Source: Nitrospirota bacterium (GTDB taxonomy: Bacteria > Nitrospirota > UBA9217). Taken from it: a stretch of 5,387 nt of DNA. Shown here piece after piece: positions 1-5,387 of the stretch (positions are counted from its first letter, which is position 1; each line of letters begins with the position of its first letter). The notes under the pieces are model-generated. The model made no database searches. It was not told the DNA's origin and saw only the letters and a list, made by a program, of their open reading frames with translations. The stretch lies in assembly GCA_027456925.1 (NCBI GenBank), contig DAIDTZ010000241.1, positions 1 to 5,387 on the forward strand, in the 5' to 3' direction. A program made the translations under genes and the position numbers.

Positions 1-818
1 GGATCGCCAGGGATCCCTGGTGCTGGGCGCCTTGCCATTATGGGCGCTGGGTCTTCATTGCGTCCCGCGGCTGGTGCTGGGTCCCGCCGGCAGCCGGCTC
101 CGCATACTGGAGTCCCGGGTATGTTGGCTGGGTCGTAACACCGACCTATGTGGCGTGGGTGCCGCTCGCTCCGGGTGAGATTTATTATGGCTACGGTTAT
201 TACGGCCCTTGGAGCAGGAATATCACTACCGTCAATATCAACACAATCGTGGCGAACCGGACCTACGTCAACGCCGGGGCGCCCAACGCAGTCGTCGTTA
301 CGCGAAGAGACACCTTTGGCACGGGAAGACGGGCGCCGGTCAGGATCAATGAGAACCCCTTTACGGAAACAAGACATCGTCCCGGGGCAACCATCGACAT
401 CGTCCCGCCCCGGGAAAAACCAAGGATGCCGATCTTCCTTGTGCCCGAAAGGAGCAATCAGGGGCACCATCAGATTCCCGAGCAAGAACGGGTGCGCCCG
501 GCAAACAGGGAAAACAGGCCGCAGGTGCGGCCGGAGCGGCCCGTTGCCGCGCAGCCGACGATCGTGAACCGGCCCTCTTCTCCGCAAGCGCTTCCGCCGG
601 CGCGGTTCCGCAGGATCCGGCCGGAAGAAATGAAGAACGAACGTCCCTTGATACGGCAACGGGGAGCGTCGGTGTTCAGATCGAAACCGCCGGAAAATCT
701 TCCGATCAGGAAAATGCGTGAACCCCGGATCATCATTAGAAAACCGGGGCAGCAGCCGCAGAAGGCGGTTAAAGGCGATGGGCGGGAAGGACGTCAGGAA
801 CGTCAACAGGGCCGCTGA
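1..818 (+). CDS. DUF6600-like surface/secreted protein with Arg/Pro-rich tail, 5' end missing
   Basis: The reading frame is open from the left edge (first full codon at base 3) to the TGA at 816-818, giving 271 visible residues. The start lies outside the window. The first 70 or so residues are rich in Trp, Tyr, Gly and Pro, with successive motifs such as WAPCHYGRWVF, GWCWVPP, YWSPGYVGWV and VAWVPLAPGEIYYG. This pattern is typical of DUF6600 proteins, which are usually exported and often sit near FecR-like domains; their function is unknown. A short Asn/Thr/Val-rich stretch follows (ITTVNINTIV). From about residue 105 to the end the chain is strongly basic and rich in Arg, Pro, Gln and Glu, so it is probably disordered. 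A signal peptide would lie upstream and cannot be seen. The GTG at 150 is internal, because the conserved repeats continue before it in the same frame. The family call rests on motif recognition; location in the envelope is inferred. Confidence 0.75.
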   Translation, partial: IARDPWCWAPCHYGRWVFIASRGWCWVPPAAGSAYWSPGYVGWVVTPTYVAWVPLAPGEIYYGYGYYGPWSRNITTVNINTIVANRTYVNAGAPNAVVVTRRDTFGTGRRAPVRINENPFTETRHRPGATIDIVPPREKPRMPIFLVPERSNQGHHQIPEQERVRPANRENRPQVRPERPVAAQPTIVNRPSSPQALPPARFRRIRPEEMKNERPLIRQRGASVFRSKPPENLPIRKMREPRIIIRKPGQQPQKAVKGDGREGRQERQQGR

Positions 819-860
819 ACCCCGGCAAAAGCAGCCGGAAAGACTGCGCACTACGGACTC

Positions 861-866
861 AGGAGG
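861..866 (+). promoter_or_regulatory. Ribosome binding site of the dehydrogenase gene
   Basis: AGGAGG, a full Shine-Dalgarno core, ends 5 bases before the ATG at 872. It fixes the start of the dehydrogenase at the ATG whose product begins directly with the nucleotide-binding strand (MKIGFIGLG). The 53-bp gap after the preceding stop shows no clear promoter or terminator. Confidence 0.85.
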
Positions 867-871
867 ATTCT

Positions 872-1762
872 ATGAAGATCGGGTTTATCGGGCTGGGCAT
901 CATGGGAAGCCGCATGGCAACGAACCTGCAAAAAAAAGGATATGAGCTTGTTGTTTACAACAGAAGCAGAGAAAAAACGGAACCACTGATCGCACGGGGA
1001 GCGCTCCGGGCGCAGACGCCGGCTGATCTGGCAGGACAGGTCAAGATCGTCATCACCATGCTTTCAAAACCCGACGCAGTGGCCGAAACCGCGCTTTTGG
1101 ATAAGAACGGTTTCCTGGAAAGTCTCGCTCCGCAGTCTCTCTGGATAGATTGCAGCACGGTGAATCCTTCATTTTCGAAGCTCATGGCGATGGAGGCAAA
1201 GCAGCGCAAGGTCAGGTTCATCGACGCCCCGGTCGCCGGCTCCAAAGGACCGGCCGAGCAGGGGCAACTGCTGTTCTTCGTTGGCGGCGAGAAGGCGGAC
1301 GTCGAGGAAGCGCGGCCGCTCTTTGAGGCAATTGGCAAGGCCGTGTTTCACGTGGGCGGGCACGGCATGGGCACGTCGATGAAAATGGTGAACAACATCA
1401 TTCTTGCCCAGGCCATGGTCACGTTTTCAGAGGCAATCGTGCTCGGGGAATCGCTCGGGATCTCAAAGGACCAGCTGTTTACAACGCTGCTCGCCTCCCC
1501 TGTCGTTGCTCCCTTCCTGGCGTTCAAGCGGCCCATGATTGAAGCAGGAAAGTTTGACCCGGAGTTTCCGCTCCAGTGGATGCACAAAGACCTGCAGCTT
1601 GCCGCGGAAACGGCCTACGAGACCGGCGTCCCGCTTCCGCTGGCCAATGCAACAAAGGAGTTGTATGCTCTTGCGGTAAAGAATGGATTGGGGGAAATGG
1701 ACTTTTCAGCTATCTACACGTTCCTGAGCGCGGGAAAAGGAACAGGGGCAGCCGGACGCTGA
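872..1762 (+). CDS. NAD(P)-dependent beta-hydroxyacid dehydrogenase (3-hydroxyisobutyrate dehydrogenase / glyoxylate-succinic semialdehyde reductase family)
   Basis: This is a complete 296-residue protein, the usual length of the family. The Rossmann fold opens with GLGIMG (residues 7-12). Asn30-Arg31 at the end of the second strand, in place of an acidic residue, suggests NADPH preference. The substrate-binding signature DAPVAGSKGPAEQG lies at 118-131, preceded by the DCSTVNP loop (93-99). The catalytic lysine is Lys171 in KMVNN, and the second conserved Lys is Lys239 in the HKDL segment of the all-helical C-terminal domain. Family members interconvert short beta- or gamma-hydroxyacids and their semialdehydes in the cytoplasm. 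The sequence most resembles the glyoxylate/succinic semialdehyde reductase branch, but substrate cannot be settled by eye. It follows the DUF6600-like gene by 53 bp, so co-transcription is possible without an obvious functional link. Its stop is 2 bp from the stop of the convergent cheD. Confidence 0.93.
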   Translation: MKIGFIGLGIMGSRMATNLQKKGYELVVYNRSREKTEPLIARGALRAQTPADLAGQVKIVITMLSKPDAVAETALLDKNGFLESLAPQSLWIDCSTVNPSFSKLMAMEAKQRKVRFIDAPVAGSKGPAEQGQLLFFVGGEKADVEEARPLFEAIGKAVFHVGGHGMGTSMKMVNNIILAQAMVTFSEAIVLGESLGISKDQLFTTLLASPVVAPFLAFKRPMIEAGKFDPEFPLQWMHKDLQLAAETAYETGVPLPLANATKELYALAVKNGLGEMDFSAIYTFLSAGKGTGAAGR

Positions 1763-1764
1763 TG

Positions 1765-2373
1765 CTATTTCCACACGTCTGTCTGCAACTTTGACTTTTC
1801 CTGTTTCTCTATGGTTTTGAGCCAGAACTGCCGTTCCTCCCGGACCAGGCTCGAAGCCGAGGTTTTCGCGATTTTCTTGACGTGGACCGCATAATCCTCA
1901 AAAACGAAGTGGATAACGCGCGCCCGCTCTCCCCCCAGGTCTTCAGCCACCAGGGGGATCCCGTCATTTTTCAGGAACTCGCGGATAAAGCGGGTATTAA
2001 CTTCACCGACGCAGAAAAAATTGTCCTTTGTTGCCGGGCCAAGATAAATTGTCCCTCCTCCAAAGGCTTTCGCCCGCAAGTTCTTCCTTGTCGCACCCAG
2101 TTTCAGCATATCATTGATCAACAGCTCCATGGCGTGGATGCCGTACCGTCCTGCTTCGCTCAGGACGACCGGGATGTTCTGCGCGTACCTTCTGTTGCTC
2201 AATAAAAAGTGGTTCATCCCGATGACCTTGGTGACGGGGTCGTAAAGACAGGCGGCAACGCAGGAGCCGAGCAGCGTGCGTATCGTAACCGGTTGGTCCG
2301 AGGCGTAATATTCGCCCGGTAAAACATTGACATGCAATCTCGTCCCTCTCTTCTCGATCAACATGGCTCCCAT
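1765..2373 (-). CDS. cheD: CheD, chemoreceptor glutamine deamidase
   Basis: CheD hydrolyses specific glutamines of chemoreceptors to glutamate and, in Bacillus-type systems, also works with CheC in adaptation. The 202-residue product carries the family signature LLGSCVAACLYDP (34-46). Cys38 and His55 (in GMNHFLL) match the catalytic Cys27 and His44 of Thermotoga CheD and keep the same 17-residue spacing; Thr33 lies close to the third catalytic position. The conserved KAFGG stretch and the VHFxF-like end of the core are also present. About 40 charged residues follow (ending LQTDVWK), making it longer than the 155-165 residues of minimal CheD proteins. Two starts are possible, ATG at 2373 or ATG at 2364; neither has a good ribosome binding site, and an in-frame stop at 2410-2412 excludes a longer form. 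No other chemotaxis gene is in the window, so this is an orphan copy as far as can be seen. Confidence 0.95.
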   Translation of the reverse strand: MGAMLIEKRGTRLHVNVLPGEYYASDQPVTIRTLLGSCVAACLYDPVTKVIGMNHFLLSNRRYAQNIPVVLSEAGRYGIHAMELLINDMLKLGATRKNLRAKAFGGGTIYLGPATKDNFFCVGEVNTRFIREFLKNDGIPLVAEDLGGERARVIHFVFEDYAVHVKKIAKTSASSLVREERQFWLKTIEKQEKSKLQTDVWK

Positions 2374-2411
2374 ACCGCGGAGGGTCTTTCCCTGAAATTT
2401 ACACCTTGTTC

Positions 2412-2420
2412 ATTATAGCA
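2412..2420 (-). promoter_or_regulatory. Candidate extended -10 promoter for cheD
   Basis: On the minus strand the 78-bp gap upstream of cheD reads TGCTATAAT, a perfect sigma-70 extended -10 element (TGn plus TATAAT). No good -35 hexamer is found 16-18 bp upstream, which extended -10 promoters can tolerate. Transcription would start near 2405, leaving a leader of about 32 nt before the ATG at 2373. This would let cheD be expressed separately from the oxidoreductase gene upstream. It is a motif match only. Confidence 0.45.
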
Positions 2421-2451
2421 GAAAACTCCCGGACAGCGGCTCCAGCTTGGC

Positions 2452-3975
2452 TCACGATCGTTGCCACGCGAGCCATGCAAAGAGCAGTTTTTTGACAAAC
2501 GGCGTAAGGCGCGTCCGGTTATAAGCATCGGCCAGCTTCTTGATGGCTTGGGCCTGGGTGGGATACGGATGAATGGTTTTAGCGATCGACGACAGGCCTA
2601 ATCCCGCGGTCATGGCAAGGGACAGCTCGCTGATCATCTCTCCCGCATGGCGGGCCACGATCGTTGCTCCGAGAATTTTACCGCTCCCCTTCTTAAGATG
2701 CACCCGTGCAAACCCCTCCGTCTCGTTGTCCAACACGGCCCGGTCCACATCCGCAAGAGGAACGGTCAGCGTATGGATTGCAATGCCTTTTCCCCGGGCT
2801 TCTTGTTCGGACATGCCGACGTGGGCCACTTCGGGGTCCGTATAGGTGCACCAGGGAATGACGAGCGATAAGGTCGTTTGTCTCCACCTGAACAAGGCGT
2901 TCGCGATAACGATGCGGGCCATGGCATCGGCCGCATGAGTAAATTTGTAGGCGGAGCAGATATCGCCCGCCGCGTACACGCGGGAATTCGAGGTCTGGAG
3001 ACGCTCGTTCACCATCACGCCTTCCTGCTGATCGAACGTTATGCCGGCCTTTTCGAGATCGAGCCCTTCCACATTGGGGGTCCTGCCGACTCCGGCTAAA
3101 ATTTCATCAAAGAACAGTTCCGTGGTCTTGCCGTCTTCTTCTGCGACGAGGAGTTTTTCTTTCCCCTTCTTCGAGGCCCTGGCAAGCTTCACCCGCAAGC
3201 GAAGGTCAACCCCGTCACGGACAAGGGCCCGCTGGACGATCTCAGCAGCTTCAGCATCTTCCCGGGGGAGGACCTGTCCTCCGCGATGGAGCAGCGTGAC
3301 CTTGCTCCCCAGCCGCGCAAAGGTCTGGGCCAGTTCGCATCCGATCGGCCCCGCACCGATGACCGCGAGCTTCTGCGGAAGTTCGGTCAGTCCGAAAATG
3401 TTTTCATTGGTAAGATAGCCCGCCTCTTCTATGCCCGGGACGGCAAGGGCCGTTGCGCGGGCGCCGGTGCAGATCACCGCTTTTTTAAAACGGAGCCGCG
3501 TTCCCTCCACATCAATGCCGTCGCTTCCCGTAAATCGTCCTCTTCCGAAAAAAACATCCACCCCAAGCTCGCTGAACCGCTTTGCGGAATCATGGGCGCT
3601 GATGCCGGCCCGGAGCCGGCGCATCCGCTCCATGGCCTTATTGAAATCAATCGAAATCTCCGCGGGACTGTTAATGCCGAAGTCGCCCGCAGTCTTTACG
3701 TCCTGTGCTGCGCGGCCGGCCCGGATGATGCCCTTGGACGGAACACAGCCGACATTGAGACAATCGCCGCCCAAGAGGTGACGTTCAATGAGTGCGACCT
3801 TCGCTCCCAGCCCTGCCGCGCCGGCAGCAGCAACCAGTCCGGCGGTGCCGGCGCCGATCACGACGAGATTATAGCAATCCGCGGGCTCAGGGTTCTTCCA
3901 GTTGCCGGGATGGACGTTGTTGATCAGCTTTTTGTCATATTCGCCGCCAAGAGACGTCTTAGGGTTTTCTCCCAT
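2452..3975 (-). CDS. MerA-like FAD-dependent pyridine nucleotide-disulfide oxidoreductase
   Basis: This is a complete 507-residue class I flavoprotein disulfide reductase. The FAD-binding GAGTAG lies at 41-46 with Glu64 at the end of the second strand. The redox-active pair Cys72/Cys77 is in GGDCLNVGCVPSKG. A second nucleotide fold has GAGPIG at 207-212, followed by His230-Arg231 rather than an acidic residue, which favours NADPH. The FAD phosphate motif YAAGDI ends at 339, and the dimerisation domain completes the chain. About 35 residues with a YDKKLINNVHPGNW-type stretch precede the fold. Databases often label such proteins mercuric reductase, but it has no N-terminal heavy-metal domain and no C-terminal vicinal cysteines. 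The His-Glu pair of lipoamide dehydrogenases is replaced by Tyr471 and Gln476. The substrate is therefore unknown. The ATG at 3975 has a ribosome binding site; the HAD gene ends 56 bp upstream, suggesting one operon. Confidence 0.9.
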   Translation of the reverse strand: MGENPKTSLGGEYDKKLINNVHPGNWKNPEPADCYNLVVIGAGTAGLVAAAGAAGLGAKVALIERHLLGGDCLNVGCVPSKGIIRAGRAAQDVKTAGDFGINSPAEISIDFNKAMERMRRLRAGISAHDSAKRFSELGVDVFFGRGRFTGSDGIDVEGTRLRFKKAVICTGARATALAVPGIEEAGYLTNENIFGLTELPQKLAVIGAGPIGCELAQTFARLGSKVTLLHRGGQVLPREDAEAAEIVQRALVRDGVDLRLRVKLARASKKGKEKLLVAEEDGKTTELFFDEILAGVGRTPNVEGLDLEKAGITFDQQEGVMVNERLQTSNSRVYAAGDICSAYKFTHAADAMARIVIANALFRWRQTTLSLVIPWCTYTDPEVAHVGMSEQEARGKGIAIHTLTVPLADVDRAVLDNETEGFARVHLKKGSGKILGATIVARHAGEMISELSLAMTAGLGLSSIAKTIHPYPTQAQAIKKLADAYNRTRLTPFVKKLLFAWLAWQRS

Positions 3976-3981
3976 GGAGGG

Positions 3982-3988
3982 TCCTCTT
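3982..3988 (-). promoter_or_regulatory. Ribosome binding site of the MerA-like gene
   Basis: The minus strand reads AAGAGGA ending 6 nt before the ATG at 3975-3973. It supports that start and therefore the N-terminal extension of about 35 residues in the oxidoreductase. The upstream HAD gene has the same core (AAGAGG) at a similar distance. Confidence 0.7.
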
Positions 3989-4031
3989 ACACAAAAACGA
4001 GATGTCGCGATGTGCCTTTTGGGTGAACAGG

Positions 4032-4658
4032 TCAGAACGTTCCCAATGACAGTCCATGACGTTCCATCGCTTCCTTCGTCGTTTGATACGATTGATGATG
4101 GATTCCTTTGATTCCCAGTCCCTTTGCAACATCAACAAACATTTCGCGGTCGTCGACATACAACACTTCGGATGCCTCTGCCTGGACAATATCGAGGGCA
4201 GCCCGGTAGATGTCCGCATCGGGTTTGCGCACATGGACAAAAGAGGACGAGATGAAGCTGTCGATGAATGAATCCAGGCGAAAGGTCCTGATCCGGTATA
4301 TCGACAGTTCGCGCCCCTCATTATTGACCGCCGCTACTTTCAAGCCATACCGTGCCTTGAGATTGCGAATCAGGTCGATCATGTCCGGATAGGCCTGAGA
4401 TTGATCAAACAGGAACGTTTTAAAAACATCCCTGGAAAAGGAGCGGTCTTTGTAGAAAACGACCCGGGCCAGATATTCATCAAGACTCAGCTTGCCCGCC
4501 TCGTAGGTGTCAAAGGTCAGATGGTGGCGCTCATTCATCTCCTCAAGATCAAGGTTGAACTTTTCCGCAGCGCGCCTGCGCGCGGCCCGGTCCCAGCCAT
4601 TCGTGAGCAGCACGCCGCCAATATCGAGAAAGAGCGCAGAGATCTTTGATCCAGACAT
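4032..4658 (-). CDS. HAD-superfamily hydrolase (subfamily IA-like, DxGG type)
   Basis: The product from the ATG at 4658 is 208 residues. HAD motif I is FLDIGGVLL with the nucleophile Asp12; the usual second Asp is Gly14, as in the YihX-like group (FDLGNV). Motif II is weak: VNNEGREL (111-118) puts Asn112 where Ser or Thr is common. Motif III is Lys145 in VRKPDADIY, and motif IV is VDDRE with Asp169/Asp170. Between motifs I and II lies a helical cap of about 75 residues, as in subfamily IA. The family mostly contains cytoplasmic phosphatases acting on small phosphate esters; the substrate is not predictable here. The frame stays open to an ATG at 4721, but the 4658 start has a good AAGAGG site and places motif I at the normal distance from the N terminus. 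The MerA-like gene follows after 56 bp, probably in the same transcript. Confidence 0.88.
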   Translation of the reverse strand: MSGSKISALFLDIGGVLLTNGWDRAARRRAAEKFNLDLEEMNERHHLTFDTYEAGKLSLDEYLARVVFYKDRSFSRDVFKTFLFDQSQAYPDMIDLIRNLKARYGLKVAAVNNEGRELSIYRIRTFRLDSFIDSFISSSFVHVRKPDADIYRAALDIVQAEASEVLYVDDREMFVDVAKGLGIKGIHHQSYQTTKEAMERHGLSLGTF

Positions 4659-4664
4659 ACGGCA

Positions 4665-4670
4665 CCTCTT
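4665..4670 (-). promoter_or_regulatory. Ribosome binding site that sets the HAD hydrolase start
   Basis: AAGAGG on the minus strand ends 6 nt before the ATG at 4658-4656. It decides between this start and the in-frame ATG at 4721, which would add 21 residues unlike the family and has no comparable site at proper spacing. Confidence 0.7.
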
Positions 4671-4704
4671 CCACAAAGTCGTTGAGGAACACCCGGTATA
4701 TTCA

Positions 4705-4710
4705 ATTATA
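4705..4710 (-). promoter_or_regulatory. Possible -10 element upstream of the HAD hydrolase gene
   Basis: The minus strand contains TATAAT 47 bases before the ATG at 4658, within the 104-bp gap after the PAP2 gene. The sequence 16-18 bp further upstream (around AGAAAA) is a poor -35, and there is no TG extension. If real, it would drive the HAD and MerA-like genes separately from the PAP2 gene. Evidence is weak because the surrounding stretch is locally AT-rich. Confidence 0.3.
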
Positions 4711-4762
4711 TCGTATTGCAAGCGGTCTTTTCTCTAAAGGAGGAGGACAGCTTCCCGGTTCA

Positions 4763-5387
4763 TCAATACCGGAGCGTCACGACAACGCCCGGACTCTTTC
4801 CAACCAACAGCGGAGCGATGGAGAGGTTGTTGCCTTTTCCGGCTGCGTGAGACCGGACAACCGCTTTCCCCGTAAAATAGCCGATGGCCGAGCCCACAAA
4901 CACATCGGACGACCAGTGGGCATTGTTGTGCACCCGTTCGAGGGCGACAAGCGAGGACAGGGTGTACACTACGGGAGGAACCACCGCGTTGTCATATTCC
5001 GCTGCAACGACCGACGCTATGGCAAAAGCCGTTGAAGCGTCGCCGGAGGGGAAGGACAGATCTTCACCATGATCGAAAAGAACCGGTCCGGACCACGTGT
5101 CGTGTGAGTCTCCAGTATAGGGCCGGTGCCTGCCAAGGGAACGCTTCAGGGTCTGAACAAAGACCGCGGTGATGACAACGCTCTCAGCGCCCAGTAAAAA
5201 AGTCTCTTTCGCTATGGGGTCCCCCGCAGCAAGGCCATACAAGCCAAAGCCCGCCAGCGTTGGCAGGGAAAGCTTGTACATCGCAGAGACATCATCGGCA
5301 ACGCGGGAAGAAGCGTGATTTTTGTGCGTCTGCACCCAGGACTTGATCTTTTCATCCTGGGTGAACAGGCCCGCGGACACGGTCGCG
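4763..5387 (-). CDS. PAP2-family phosphatase with PSGD variant motif, 5' end missing
   Basis: The frame is open to the right edge and ends at TGA 4765-4763, giving 207 visible residues. A GTG at 5380 is the first possible start, but the frame continues past it, so the true start and any signal peptide are probably outside. Counting from that GTG, the three PAP2 motifs are: KX6RP with Lys79, Arg86, Pro87; PSGD at 111-114, where the family has PSGH; and ERX5HX3D with Arg149, His155, Asp159. His155 is the expected phospho-histidine nucleophile. Hydrophobic segments surround the motifs (about 38-52, 62-75, 118-127, 133-147, 160-171), as in membrane-associated lipid phosphatases. The family removes phosphate from lipid phosphates or undecaprenyl pyrophosphate at the outer face of the inner membrane, or from soluble esters in the periplasm. 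The C terminus ends VVVTLRY, a beta-strand-like tail with a final aromatic. The HAD gene lies 104 bp downstream, with no clear terminator between. Confidence 0.88.
   Translation of the reverse strand, partial: ATVSAGLFTQDEKIKSWVQTHKNHASSRVADDVSAMYKLSLPTLAGFGLYGLAAGDPIAKETFLLGAESVVITAVFVQTLKRSLGRHRPYTGDSHDTWSGPVLFDHGEDLSFPSGDASTAFAIASVVAAEYDNAVVPPVVYTLSSLVALERVHNNAHWSSDVFVGSAIGYFTGKAVVRSHAAGKGNNLSIAPLLVGKSPGVVVTLRY

Noticed and set aside
148..567. A + strand open frame starting with the ATG at 148
   Set aside because: It overlaps the DUF6600-like frame, has a Ser/Arg-rich composition typical of a shifted frame, and matches no family. The frame at 3-818 contains the conserved aromatic motifs.
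3604..3620. Inverted repeat GCCGGC-n5-GCCGGC as a possible terminator or operator
   Set aside because: It is inside the MerA-like coding sequence, has no T run, and is explained by GC-rich Arg/Leu/Ala codons.
2452..3975. Annotation of the flavoprotein as true mercuric reductase (merA), with the region as a mercury resistance locus
   Set aside because: The C-terminal cysteine pair and NmerA domain are absent, and no merR, merT, merP or other resistance gene is nearby.
3286..4026. A 246-residue open frame on the + strand opposite the MerA-like gene
   Set aside because: It lies entirely antisense to a well-supported flavoprotein gene, its translation shows no recognisable domain, and long antisense frames are common in GC-rich genes.
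4021..4031. The 11-bp GGGTGAACAGG, repeated at 5359-5369
   Set aside because: An exact 11-bp repeat is expected by chance in a window of this size, and one copy lies in coding sequence.
4659..4721. A 21-residue N-terminal extension of the HAD protein from the ATG at 4721
   Set aside because: The 4658 start has a good ribosome binding site and places motif I at the usual position; the extension would also overlap the candidate -10 element.
4736..4747. A strong Shine-Dalgarno-like AAAGGAGGAGGA on the + strand
   Set aside because: No start codon follows within a usable distance, and the open frames there are antisense to the PAP2 gene.
4755..4772. Stem CCGGT / ACCGG over the PAP2 stop codon as a terminator
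   Set aside because: The stem is only 5-6 bp and has no downstream T run on the minus strand.

Overview
The window holds six protein-coding genes and no RNA gene, mobile element, CRISPR array or repeat family that I can support. GC content is moderately high. The protein families (an orphan CheD, a MerA-like flavoprotein with a conserved N-terminal extension, a DUF6600-type surface protein and a glyoxylate/succinic-semialdehyde-type reductase) suggest a Gram-negative bacterium of the Desulfobacterota/Nitrospirota kind. That placement is an inference from the look of the proteins, not a measured result.

Layout. On the + strand, bases 1-818 hold the 3' part of a gene for an aromatic-rich, probably extracytoplasmic protein (DUF6600-like) with an Arg/Pro-rich tail. 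It is followed 53 bp later by a complete NAD(P)-dependent beta-hydroxyacid dehydrogenase (872-1762). From there the window switches to the minus strand. Reading in the direction of transcription, the order is a PAP2-family phosphatase (runs off the right edge and ends at 4763), a HAD-family hydrolase (4658-4032), a MerA-like FAD disulfide oxidoreductase (3975-2452) and CheD (2373-1765). The dehydrogenase and cheD meet tail to tail with only 2 bp between their stop codons. No stretch of more than about 105 bp lacks a gene.

How the genes relate. The HAD gene and the oxidoreductase gene are 56 bp apart with matching ribosome binding sites and are probably co-transcribed. CheD has its own candidate extended -10 promoter and may be expressed independently. 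I see no shared pathway for the six genes. The window looks like ordinary chromosomal sequence, and I found no convincing new multi-gene system. The points most worth a second look are departures from family consensus in catalytic motifs: PSGD instead of PSGH in the PAP2 protein, Tyr/Gln instead of His/Glu with no mercury-binding cysteines in the oxidoreductase, and a DxG nucleophile loop in the HAD protein.
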